The translations under genes were made by a program, and so were the position numbers. A stretch of DNA of 64,000 bases from Cohnella endophytica (GTDB lineage Bacteria; Bacillota; Bacilli; Paenibacillales; Paenibacillaceae), in assembly GCF_003628305.1 (NCBI RefSeq), contig NZ_RBZM01000004.1:310001-374000 (forward strand), given 5' to 3'. This document shows, in pieces, positions 1 to 8,033 of the stretch (positions are counted from its first letter, which is position 1; each line of letters begins with the position of its first letter). The notes under the pieces were generated by a model. The model saw only the letters and a program-made list of their open reading frames with translations. It searched no databases and was not told where the DNA came from.

Positions 1-1
1 G

Positions 2-187
2 GGTCTGCCTCCGGGACCGATCGCAAGCCCGAGCTTGAAATCGATCGAAGCCGCGCTCTTCCCGGGCAAGTCCGACTACTTGTATTACGTAACGAAAAAA
101 GACGGAACGAACACGCATCTGTTCGCGGTCACGTATAAGCAGCATCAGAAGAACATTCAGCTTAGCGAGAAAAACGTTAAAAAATAG
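2..187 (+). CDS. mltG: MltG (YceG-like) endolytic murein transglycosylase, C-terminal end only
   Basis: The window opens inside this gene; only the last 61 codons and the stop are present. The fragment begins GLPPGPIASPS and continues through a KSDYLYYVT stretch to a lysine-rich end. The P-P-G-P-I-x-x-P signature followed by an SIEAAL helix and a DYLYYV strand is typical of the C-terminal catalytic region of MltG, a membrane-anchored lytic transglycosylase that cleaves nascent glycan strands. Context agrees: in Bacillus subtilis mltG (yrrL) lies just upstream of yrrM-yrrN-yrrO, and here yrrN/yrrO homologues follow. Catalytic residues lie outside the window. Confidence 0.85.
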   Translation, partial: GLPPGPIASPSLKSIEAALFPGKSDYLYYVTKKDGTNTHLFAVTYKQHQKNIQLSEKNVKK

Positions 188-302
188 GAAGACGCGTTTC
201 TAATCGAACGCGCCCCGACCCGGCTATAGCGCTTGGAAGCACCTACTATGGGATGCTTGCGGCGCGATCGCCGGGTCGAAGACTTCCCGGAGGTGTATTC
301 CC

Positions 303-1238
303 ATTACTGCAGTCATACCCGAATTGCTCATCTCGGCAGGCTCCTTGCGGCAGATGGAGCGATATATTCAAGCCGGCGCGACGGCCGTTCTGATCGGCGA
401 ATCGAGATTCGGCATGCGACAGCCGGCCGACATCGTCGCAAGCGACTTGAACGAAGCGGTGAGAATCGCGCATTCCTTAGGCGCTAAAGCCTATGTCAAC
501 ATGAACAAGCTTTTCCGCAACGACGAGCTTCCCTACTTGCCTGAATATCTAAGCGCGGTCCGGGAAGCGCAGGCGGACGCGATCGTATTCGGCGATCCGG
601 CCGTTCTTATGAACGTTCGGCAATACGCGCCGGAGCTTGCATGGCATTGGAACGCGGAGATGACCGGCACGAATTCGGCAACCGCTTCCTATTGGGGTCG
701 CAGGGGTGCCGCTCGCGCCGTCGTGGCGAGGGAACTAAACGAAGAGGAAATCGTTGACCTGAAAGCCAAAGCCGGCATGGAAGTTCAAATACAGGTTCAT
801 GGAATGACGAACATTTATCACTCTCATCGGAATTTGCTTCAGAGTTATCTTGAACATCTGGGCCGCGAAGCGACGCTTATTCGCAAAGGCCCCGACAAAG
901 GGTTGTTCCTCGTGGAAGCGGAACGTCCGGACGAGAAGTTTCCCGTCTACGAAGACGATAACGGCACACATGTCATGAGCCCGGATGACATTTGTTTGCT
1001 CGAAGCGCTGCCCGAACTCATCGAAGCAGGCGTCGATTGCCTATACGTCGAGTCGCTGCTGAAGACGGAACAATATAACGAGACGGTGTTACGCGGCTAT
1101 CGCGCGGCGCTGGACGACTGGCAACGAGATTCGAAAGAATATCGTTTTAATCCGCATTTGCTGGCGGACATTCAAGCTTTGCAGAACCCGAACCGGGAGC
1201 TCGGTTTCGGATTTCTATACAAAGAGCAGGTCTATTAA
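303..1238 (+). CDS. trhP1: U32-family protein TrhP1 (YrrN), tRNA 5-hydroxyuridine synthesis
   Basis: Homologue of YrrN, one of two U32 peptidase-family proteins that in B. subtilis form 5-hydroxyuridine at tRNA position 34, with prephenate as reported cofactor source. The protein opens with a PELLISAGS strand and an IQAGATAVLIGE segment typical of U32 TIM-barrel proteins, and at about 311 residues matches the short partner. The start is unusual. No ATG or GTG lies in frame near the N-terminus; a strong GGAGGT (289-294) sits 8 bases before an ATT codon at 303, and that start restores the expected V-I-P-E-L-L sequence. The first conventional codon is TTG at 324, which has no ribosome site and would cut into the first strand. 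The partner gene follows 39 bases downstream, in the same operon. Confidence 0.8.
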   Translation: MTAVIPELLISAGSLRQMERYIQAGATAVLIGESRFGMRQPADIVASDLNEAVRIAHSLGAKAYVNMNKLFRNDELPYLPEYLSAVREAQADAIVFGDPAVLMNVRQYAPELAWHWNAEMTGTNSATASYWGRRGAARAVVARELNEEEIVDLKAKAGMEVQIQVHGMTNIYHSHRNLLQSYLEHLGREATLIRKGPDKGLFLVEAERPDEKFPVYEDDNGTHVMSPDDICLLEALPELIEAGVDCLYVESLLKTEQYNETVLRGYRAALDDWQRDSKEYRFNPHLLADIQALQNPNRELGFGFLYKEQVY

Positions 1239-1277
1239 TCCCGTAACCTGATTACTAACCGCAAGGAGGTCATTCTG

Positions 1278-2537
1278 ATGAGCCGATCCGTCATCGAGAA
1301 CGCAACGAAGCGGACAGGGAAAAGACATAGGTTAGACAAGCCCGAACTGCTGGCGCCGGCGGGAAACTTGGAGAAATTGAAATTCGCCGTACACTATGGC
1401 GCCGATGCCGTCTATATCGGAGGTCAGAAGTATGGCTTGCGTTCCAACGCCGATAACTTCAGCTTCGAGGAAATGCGCGAAGGGGGAGAGTTCGCCGCGA
1501 AATACGGAGCAAAAGTATTCGTGGCTACGAATATTTATGCGCATCAAGAGGATCTCGATGGCATAGCGGAATACCTGAAGCAGCTCGAGGATGCGGGCAT
1601 CGCGGCGATTATCGCCGCGGATCCCGCCATCGTGGAGACGGCTCAGAAATACGCGCCTAAGCTTGAAGTGCATCTTAGCACCCAACAATCGACGATGAAC
1701 TGGCAAGCGGTTAGATTCTGGAAAGAGGAAGGTTTGCCCCGCGTCGTGTTGGCCAGAGAAACGACGATGGATGAAATTCGGGAGATTAAGCATCAAGTGG
1801 ACGTGGAGCTCGAAGTTTTCATCCATGGAGCTATGTGCTCCTCCGTATCGGGACGCTGCGTATTGTCCAATCATTTCACGGACCGGGATTCCAACCGCGG
1901 AGGATGTTGCCAATCATGCCGCTGGAAATACGATTTGCACGCGGACGAGGAGTCCGTCATGGAGCAAGGACAAAATCCGTTCACGATGGGATCCAAGGAT
2001 TTGTGCATGATCCAGCATATTCCGGATTTGATCGATGCGGGCGTGGACAGCTTCAAGATTGAAGGCCGGATGAAAAGCATTCATTACGTCGCATCCGTCG
2101 TGAACGCTTACCGGCAAGCTATCGATGCCTATATGGCCGATCCCGAAGGCTACCGACTGAAGCCGGAGTGGGTCGATGAGATCGGCAAGGCGGCCAATCG
2201 CCCGCTGAATACCGGCTTTTTCTACTCGGTTCCCGGATCCGGGGAGCATATCTACGAAGCGGAAGAGAAGCCTGCTCCGTACGATTTCGCGGCGATCGTG
2301 ACCGATTACGACGAATCGACGGGAATGGCGACCGTACAGCAGCGCAGTCCGTTCCGTCCCGGCATGGAAGTGGAGTTCATCGGGCCGGGCGGCAGACAGT
2401 TCGCGCAGAAGGTCGGAGATTTGACCGACGTAGAAGGCGGTCCGCTAAGCGTGGCTCGGCATCCCCTCCAAAAGGTGCGTTTGAAGACGGAACATCCCGT
2501 TTTCCCACTGGATTTAATGCGTAAATGTATAAAATGA
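1278..2537 (+). CDS. trhP2: U32-family protein TrhP2 (YrrO), tRNA 5-hydroxyuridine synthesis
   Basis: Second U32-family protein of the pair, 419 residues, the size of B. subtilis YrrO. After a short basic N-terminus come KPELLAPAGNLEKLKFA and GADAVYIGG, the canonical U32 opening. The family cysteine cluster is present near residues 183-222: one in GAMCSSVSGRC, another in GGCCQSCRW, expected to bind an iron-sulfur cluster. A C-terminal beta-barrel extension begins near residue 335. AAGGAGGT ends 8 bases before the ATG. With TrhP1 it probably modifies uridine 34 of tRNAs. The methyltransferase gene yrrM (trmR), which lies between mltG and yrrN in B. subtilis, is absent here. Confidence 0.85.
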   Translation: MSRSVIENATKRTGKRHRLDKPELLAPAGNLEKLKFAVHYGADAVYIGGQKYGLRSNADNFSFEEMREGGEFAAKYGAKVFVATNIYAHQEDLDGIAEYLKQLEDAGIAAIIAADPAIVETAQKYAPKLEVHLSTQQSTMNWQAVRFWKEEGLPRVVLARETTMDEIREIKHQVDVELEVFIHGAMCSSVSGRCVLSNHFTDRDSNRGGCCQSCRWKYDLHADEESVMEQGQNPFTMGSKDLCMIQHIPDLIDAGVDSFKIEGRMKSIHYVASVVNAYRQAIDAYMADPEGYRLKPEWVDEIGKAANRPLNTGFFYSVPGSGEHIYEAEEKPAPYDFAAIVTDYDESTGMATVQQRSPFRPGMEVEFIGPGGRQFAQKVGDLTDVEGGPLSVARHPLQKVRLKTEHPVFPLDLMRKCIK

Positions 2538-2574
2538 TTAATTTTTTGTAAAAACTAAAGGAAATTCTGAAGAA

Positions 2575-2656
2575 CCTGTCGAATTTCTCCATAAAGTTAA
2601 CGCTGTGGACTCTAACAGCCGATATATACTTTGTGGGTTATTCGGCAGGTTTTTTT
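2575..2656 (+). terminator. Terminator-like pairing after trhP2 with a long loop
   Basis: CCTGTCGAAT (2575-2584) can pair over ten positions, with one G-U, with ATTCGGCAGG (2640-2649), which is followed by seven T. The 55-base loop is long for an intrinsic terminator and holds the proposed sigma-D promoter. It may end the trhP operon, but the loop lowers confidence. Confidence 0.4.
2598..2625 (+). promoter_or_regulatory. Sigma-D-type promoter of the chemotaxis receptor gene
   Basis: GCCGATAT at 2618-2625 matches exactly the -10 element of the B. subtilis flagellar/chemotaxis sigma factor SigD, whose consensus is TAAA, 14-16 bases, GCCGATAT. A -35 candidate TAAC (one mismatch) lies 16 bases upstream at 2598-2601. 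The next gene is a chemotaxis receptor, the expected target class. Its start is 78 bases further on. Confidence 0.65.
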
Positions 2657-2702
2657 GTGCCGCAAGTCGGTCGTCACTACATAGTTGGAGGGTCATTACA
2701 GG

Positions 2703-4817
2703 ATGAAAAAATCGTGGCGTGAGAAAATGGGGACGGAAAATTGGAAGAAAGCGTCCCAAGGTGTAAGCGGTTTATCGAGAAAAGTAGGAGATCAGCTCAG
2801 AGGAACCAAAATCGAGAATCCGATCCGTTCCGTCGGCATGAAGCTGTTTTTATTGATTTTCTGTAGTATTCTGGCTTGCGTCTTGACGCTTGGCTGGTTC
2901 TCTTACTCGAAGTCGAGTTCGATAATCCAGCAGAAAGTCGCGGATTCCAGCGCGGAAACGGCAAAGCAGACGGCCGGAAAAATCTCCTTGCTGCTCGACG
3001 GCTATGAAAGACAATCCCTGCAATTCATTACCGACAGCACTTTTACGAGTTATTTGAGTACGCTTGCGCTTACGAAAGACGATTACGAGTTATTCGACAC
3101 GGCAAGACAGTTAACGGATAAATTGAACGGCATTGCGATGGCGGATTCGAGCTACGAATCGATATCGTTGATCCCTAAAGACCCCGCAGGCCAGTACATG
3201 ACGACGGGAAACTCGATTTCCAAGGACGAAGCCATTAGCGAGCCGATTCTTAAAGCGATCGCCGACGGTAACGGCAGGGCCGTATGGAGCACGACATTGC
3301 CGAACGGATTGGACGGCAATCGCAATTCGCCTACGTTCACCGTCGGACGGATGCTTACGCAAGGCAAGCCTTATTACCTCATTCTCGAGATCAAGACAAA
3401 ATCGCTTGCCGAACAGATGAGCACCGTTAATTTCGGGGAGAAGAGTTCCTCGTACATCGTTTCGAATGACGGCATGATCGTCTACGGTCCGGACCCGAAA
3501 AAATGGGGGACGAAATATGGTTACGATTTGCCTGGAGATAGCGGCACCGCGACAGTTGACGTAGACGGTACCAAGACGTTGTCGTCGGCGGGCGTTCTGG
3601 AGAAAAGCGGTTGGAGGCTGATCGGTAACATTCCGGTATCCTCTCTCGTAAAAGACGCCAAGGCGATCAGCAATTTGACGTTGGTCGTGTCCCTGATCGC
3701 GGCATTGATCGCGGCCGGAATCGGTCTGATCGTCATGGTGACGGTCGGCAAACCGCTCGCCCAGTTGCGTACGTTGATGAATGAAGGGGAAAGAGGCAAC
3801 TTGACCGTCCGTTCGACCATTCGCAAGAAGGACGAGATCGGCCAAGTGTCCGACAGCTTCAACCGGATGATGGAAGAGATTACCGGTTTGGTTAAGCAAA
3901 CGAACCGTTCCGCCCAAGAAGTGTTGGATACTGCCGTATCGTTGACGGATTCGTCTCGCAAGACGGCAGGGGCGGCCAAGGAAATCGCCATTGCAACGGA
4001 AGAAATCGCGAACGGAGCGACGAATCTGGCGGTCGAATCCGAGAAAGGAACGGATCTTACTATCCAGATCGGATCCCAAGTACAGTCGGTCATTCAATCC
4101 AACAACGAAATGGGACAATCCGCGAACGAGGTTGAAGAAGCCGGACGCAAAGGTACTATTTACATGAATGGTCTCATCCAGAAAACAAGCCAGACCGAAG
4201 AGATGACGCGTTCGATGGTCGAAAAGGTCGACAAGCTGAAAGAGAGCACGCTGTCGATTCGCAAAATTCTCGACGTTCTAGGCAACATATCGAAACAGAC
4301 GAACATCCTCTCCTTGAACGCGACGATCGAAGCGGCCAGAGCGGGAGCCGCGGGCAAAGGCTTTATGGTCGTGGCGGACGAAATCCGCAAGCTGGCGGAC
4401 CAATCGCGCGATTCGATCAGCATCGTCGGCAGCATCGTGCTGAAAATTCAGGGCGAGATCGACGAAACGGTTTCGGTATTGTCGGAAGCGTATCCGATCT
4501 TCAAGGAACAAATCGAATCCGTGCGCGAAGCGAACCAAATTTTCGTGACGGTCCAAGATAACATGGGAAGCTTCGTTCACCGCTTGGAATCCGCGACGGA
4601 TTCCGTACGTCATCTGGAAGACGCGCAGAACACGCTTTCGCTGGCGATGAGCAACGTTAGCGCGGTTGCCGAGGAAGCTTCGGCAACCTCGGAGGAAGTG
4701 GCCTCCCTAAGTAACGAGCAATTGAACATCAGCGACGGATTGGTGCAGTTGTCCAATAGACTCGAGGCGGTATCCGTCGAGCTTCGCGAGTCGTTGAGCC
4801 GGTTCACGGTCGCCTAA
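2703..4817 (+). CDS. Methyl-accepting chemotaxis protein
   Basis: Transmembrane chemoreceptor of 704 residues. Order of parts: a basic cytoplasmic N-tail, transmembrane segment 1 at about 48-67, an extracellular Cache-type sensor region of about 250 residues, transmembrane segment 2 at about 325-347, a HAMP region, then a long helical signalling domain whose hairpin tip carries the near-invariant [10 protein letters not shown] motif near residue 540. It would pass ligand binding to CheA/CheW; the ligand cannot be read from sequence. The ATG at 2703 is preferred (GGAGGG ten bases upstream) over an in-frame TTG 18 bases earlier. The gene stands alone between a sigma-D-like promoter and a strong terminator. 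No che or flagellar genes are nearby. Confidence 0.9.
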   Translation: MKKSWREKMGTENWKKASQGVSGLSRKVGDQLRGTKIENPIRSVGMKLFLLIFCSILACVLTLGWFSYSKSSSIIQQKVADSSAETAKQTAGKISLLLDGYERQSLQFITDSTFTSYLSTLALTKDDYELFDTARQLTDKLNGIAMADSSYESISLIPKDPAGQYMTTGNSISKDEAISEPILKAIADGNGRAVWSTTLPNGLDGNRNSPTFTVGRMLTQGKPYYLILEIKTKSLAEQMSTVNFGEKSSSYIVSNDGMIVYGPDPKKWGTKYGYDLPGDSGTATVDVDGTKTLSSAGVLEKSGWRLIGNIPVSSLVKDAKAISNLTLVVSLIAALIAAGIGLIVMVTVGKPLAQLRTLMNEGERGNLTVRSTIRKKDEIGQVSDSFNRMMEEITGLVKQTNRSAQEVLDTAVSLTDSSRKTAGAAKEIAIATEEIANGATNLAVESEKGTDLTIQIGSQVQSVIQSNNEMGQSANEVEEAGRKGTIYMNGLIQKTSQTEEMTRSMVEKVDKLKESTLSIRKILDVLGNISKQTNILSLNATIEAARAGAAGKGFMVVADEIRKLADQSRDSISIVGSIVLKIQGEIDETVSVLSEAYPIFKEQIESVREANQIFVTVQDNMGSFVHRLESATDSVRHLEDAQNTLSLAMSNVSAVAEEASATSEEVASLSNEQLNISDGLVQLSNRLEAVSVELRESLSRFTVA

Positions 4818-4833
4818 TAAAATGCATTTCGAG

Positions 4834-4874
4834 AGCAGATCGACAGGAATCCTTTCCTGTCGATCTGCTTTTTT
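4834..4874 (+). terminator. Intrinsic terminator after the chemotaxis receptor
   Basis: A 15-base perfect stem (5' arm from 4834, AGCAGATCGACAGGA) with a short loop is followed by six T. Confidence 0.9.
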
Positions 4875-4937
4875 AGGTTTATTTTGGAAACAATAGTGGA
4901 GGAGCATCGATGGAACGGGCAGGGAAGGGTGAACGGT

Positions 4938-6773
4938 TTGAAAAAGGATTGGGCCATTCGCGGATTTCACGTACTATTGCTGATCGCGATCATCTTCGGC
5001 GTGGAAGGAGCCCGCTTAGCGTGGTTGCAGCTAGGGTTGGGCAACTGGCAAACGGCAAGCGGCTCTTTGAGGCAAAACGCTTTGTTGCAGCGTTCGGACG
5101 AGCTATTGCTGGACAGCGGACGGGGACAGTTCTTCGATCGTTACGGTAGGGCGATTACGGGTATTGCCGTGCAAGCCTTGGCTGCTTTCCCGGATAATGG
5201 CATGTCGCGGGGCGCGGAAGAGGACGTCGTGCTTCTGGCTGCTTCTCTTGGAGTGAAAGCGCGACGTTTAGAGGATTGGTTATCGGAATTGCGCGTGCCC
5301 GAAGCATGGAGGGAAACGGGAAGCGGTCGGGTAATGGATCTGACGCAAACGCAAATCCGTGCGGTGGAACGAACGAAATTGCTAGGAGTTGCGGTAGTGC
5401 CGTTACTTAATCGTTATCCCGACGGATTATCGCCTTTGCATGCGATAGGCTATATCTCGCAGCATCCGGAGCAAGTACGCCTTGCCTATGCGAAGAGGCT
5501 GGACGAGCAACAAATGAAGGAAACGGATCCGATCGGCGGGGCGGGATTGGAGAAATCGATGGATCGGTTGCTTCAAGGCGTCGCCCCAACGAAGGCGATG
5601 CAAGTTACGAACGCGGAGAGATTGCCTTTAGGAGGACTCGGGTTGAGGCTGAAAGTACCGAATAACCCTCATTTTCCGGTAAAGGTGAACACGACGTTGG
5701 ATTTGGACGCTCAACTCGCCGTTGAAGGCGTTCTCCGCAAATACGGCATTCATAAAGGCGCCGCGGTCGTCTTGGATGCCGCCAACTCGGATGTCAGGGC
5801 AATGGTGTCGTTACCGCGTCTCGATCCTTATCATATCCGTACCGAAGGCACGGACGAGCGCAATCACGCGCTAACGGCCGCGCCTCCGGGCTCCGTATTC
5901 AAGACGGTAACGCTGGCCGCGGCCCTTGAATCCGGAGTGACGGATTGGAATGAAAAGTTTCATTGCGACGGGCATTACGGGAAATACGGTTTGAAGTGCT
6001 GGAAGGAAGGCGGTCACGGCGATCTGACCTTGGAGCAAGCTTACGCGCAATCTTGCAACGTCGTTTTCGCAGGTTTGGCGGAACGGATGGATCCTGCTTG
6101 GTTGCAGATTACTGCAGAGAGAATGGGGCTCGGAAGGCAGATCGGTTGGCATACGGAGAAGTTCGCGGACGGCAAGCCGCTGCGGCTGCTTGGGGAAGAA
6201 GAAGCGGGTTCGATTTTCAAGGACAAGGAATCGGCCAAAGACGGAGGCGTTAGAACGGGAACAGGAATCGGCCAAAGAGACGTACGCGTAACGCCACTGC
6301 AAGCCGCGAACATGGCGGTCGCGATTTTGCATGACGGTCATGTGTTTTCCCCGAGGCTCGTGAAGGAAGTTCGTTATGCTGACGGGAATCTGATGACGAC
6401 GCTCGGAGTTAAGTCCGGTAAATCGAAATACGGCCAGATCGAACCGCGTACGGCGGCGCTCTTGAGGGAGGGTATGCGGGCCGTCGTAACGGAGGGGACG
6501 GCGGAACGCGCGTTGAGTAATGCGAAGTGGACTCTGGCGGGGAAATCGGGAACCGCGGAGCTTGCGGGCAAGGAAAAAGGCCGTAACGACCATTGGTTCG
6601 TCGGTTACGGCCCTGCGATCAATCGTCCGCGTTATGCGGTAGCCGTGCTGATCGAGGATCAGCCGGCAGGCGCGAGCAATCGGGGCGCCACGGTATTCGG
6701 TGCGATCATGGACGCGCTTCGCTTTCTGGAGGAGAAGGATCCGACGGTTGCGGCTGCAACGGGTGAACGTTGA
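4938..6773 (+). CDS. PbpI/PBP4b-like penicillin-binding transpeptidase
   Basis: Class B penicillin-binding protein that would cross-link peptidoglycan on the outer membrane face. A single N-terminal membrane segment (HVLLLIAIIFGVEG) is followed by a dimerisation region and a C-terminal transpeptidase domain with all three active-site motifs: SVFK (serine nucleophile), SCN and KSGT. Size (about 611 residues) and location downstream of yrrN/yrrO suggest PbpI (YrrR), a sporulation-stage protein in B. subtilis. The start is uncertain. TTG at 4938 has an AAGGG eight bases upstream, in-frame GTG 4929 and TTG 4884 are alternatives, and the best ribosome site (GGAGGAG with ATG at 4910) is out of frame. 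The 3' end overlaps the opposite-strand ytvI by 68 bases. Confidence 0.82.
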   Translation: MKKDWAIRGFHVLLLIAIIFGVEGARLAWLQLGLGNWQTASGSLRQNALLQRSDELLLDSGRGQFFDRYGRAITGIAVQALAAFPDNGMSRGAEEDVVLLAASLGVKARRLEDWLSELRVPEAWRETGSGRVMDLTQTQIRAVERTKLLGVAVVPLLNRYPDGLSPLHAIGYISQHPEQVRLAYAKRLDEQQMKETDPIGGAGLEKSMDRLLQGVAPTKAMQVTNAERLPLGGLGLRLKVPNNPHFPVKVNTTLDLDAQLAVEGVLRKYGIHKGAAVVLDAANSDVRAMVSLPRLDPYHIRTEGTDERNHALTAAPPGSVFKTVTLAAALESGVTDWNEKFHCDGHYGKYGLKCWKEGGHGDLTLEQAYAQSCNVVFAGLAERMDPAWLQITAERMGLGRQIGWHTEKFADGKPLRLLGEEEAGSIFKDKESAKDGGVRTGTGIGQRDVRVTPLQAANMAVAILHDGHVFSPRLVKEVRYADGNLMTTLGVKSGKSKYGQIEPRTAALLREGMRAVVTEGTAERALSNAKWTLAGKSGTAELAGKEKGRNDHWFVGYGPAINRPRYAVAVLIEDQPAGASNRGATVFGAIMDALRFLEEKDPTVAAATGER

Positions 6774-7851
6774 ATTCCTCCCGAGGGAAGCGAATCCATC
6801 TGTGGAAGTAACCTTGATCGTATAATGCTTTTAGCAAAATCATCAGGATAGGGGCCAAAATGAGGCCCGATACGCCGAAGAGCGACAAGGAAACCATCAT
6901 AAACGCCAGCATCGTGAACGCGGACACACCCACGGTCTGCCCCGTAATTCTCGGCTCCAGGAATTGTCTCGTGAGCGTGACGACGAGGAGCAATACGGTC
7001 AGCCAGATGGCGAGCGGCGTGTCCCCGACCACGAATAAGTAGACGATCCATGGAATGAAGAGCGTGCTTACGCCTAGCAACGGCAGGACGTCGAATATTC
7101 CGGCTAACAGAGCGATCGCGAACGCATTGTCTACGCGGAGCGCGAGCAAAGCGATGAAGATAACGATAAACGTAATGCTGATAAGCTTTCCTTGGGCTTT
7201 CAAGTAAGCTCCGATTCCTCTAAAAACGTTCGTGCGGAGAAAATCGAAAGCGATCTTGATCGTTTTGGGCGCGCGGTCGCTGCTCAACTTTTTCCACATG
7301 TCGATTTCCAAGCTTAAAAAGTAGGCAAGGATAATCGCGATGGAGAAATTGACCACGAAAGCGGAAAAAGACGTGAGCGCGCCGACTAGCCAACCTAGGA
7401 AATCCTTCGCGAGGATGGCGCCTTTGTCCGTAATGAATTCGGTGGCGTTCGTCAGCTTGGCCGAGATGTCGGGAGGCAGAGATTCTATTTTGCCTTGCAG
7501 ATTAGCGGTCAATAATTCGATCTGGCGTTGAAGAAGCTGCTGGTACTTCGGCAGGTTATCGCTTAACTGGCTGATCTGTTGCGTGAAAATAAAACCGAGT
7601 CCGATAAAGATCGCGAGAATGACGAGGACGAAAAGCAAGACGCTAATGCCCGATGCGAACGCTTTGCGCAGACCTAAGCGATTCAAACGCTTAGCCAGTG
7701 GTTCGATGCACCAGAATACGATGAAAGACAAGAAAACGGGGGTGGCAAGATTGTACAAGTAACTGAACAAGTACATCGTCAGCCAGACGGTTAATGCGAT
7801 TACGCCGATATCGAATGCGGTTCGCCAATACTTTTGGTACAAAGACAACAT
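6706..7851 (-). CDS. ytvI: AI-2E/YtvI-family sporulation membrane protein
   Basis: Polytopic membrane protein of about 381 residues in the AI-2E transporter (UPF0118) superfamily. The QKYWRTAFDIG start, eight or so hydrophobic segments and the central QQISQLSDNLP helix resemble the YtvI subgroup, annotated as sporulation integral membrane proteins of unknown transport role. The second ATG (7851) is preferred because AGAAGGATGG lies about eight bases upstream; an earlier in-frame ATG at 7863 falls inside that ribosome site. The last 23 codons, rich in proline, serine and glutamate, are read antisense to the end of the penicillin-binding protein gene. No terminator separates the two convergent genes. 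Confidence 0.8.
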   Translation of the reverse strand: MLSLYQKYWRTAFDIGVIALTVWLTMYLFSYLYNLATPVFLSFIVFWCIEPLAKRLNRLGLRKAFASGISVLLFVLVILAIFIGLGFIFTQQISQLSDNLPKYQQLLQRQIELLTANLQGKIESLPPDISAKLTNATEFITDKGAILAKDFLGWLVGALTSFSAFVVNFSIAIILAYFLSLEIDMWKKLSSDRAPKTIKIAFDFLRTNVFRGIGAYLKAQGKLISITFIVIFIALLALRVDNAFAIALLAGIFDVLPLLGVSTLFIPWIVYLFVVGDTPLAIWLTVLLLVVTLTRQFLEPRITGQTVGVSAFTMLAFMMVSLSLFGVSGLILAPILMILLKALYDQGYFHRWIRFPREEFNVHPLQPQPSDPSPPESEARP

Positions 7852-7947
7852 CGTTAGACCCATCCTTCTTTACGTTCGCTCAATTAAGTATGCTTGCCAT
7901 TTAGTGCTTATTGTACACGATTCCAAAAAAGATGCCTATAAGAATGC

Positions 7948-7976
7948 CTATTTTACGGTGGTATATGATAAAATAG
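7948..7976 (+). promoter_or_regulatory. Inverted repeat in the deacetylase promoter region
   Basis: CTATTTTA (7948-7955) and TAAAATAG (7969-7976) form a perfect 8-base inverted repeat separated by 13 bases. The right arm overlaps a possible -10 (TATGATAAAAT). This is the layout of a repressor operator or a promoter with accidental symmetry. A direct repeat ATGCCTAT lies just upstream. Confidence 0.35.
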
Positions 7977-8033
7977 ATGTATACGTACTACCGTGCGCAC
8001 TTTAAATACGGCAATCAAGATGGTGGGGAAGGC

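Noticed and set aside
4910..5149. 79-codon gene with perfect ribosome site
   Set aside because: It lies wholly inside the PBP coding frame and has no recognisable product; treated as a start-site puzzle.
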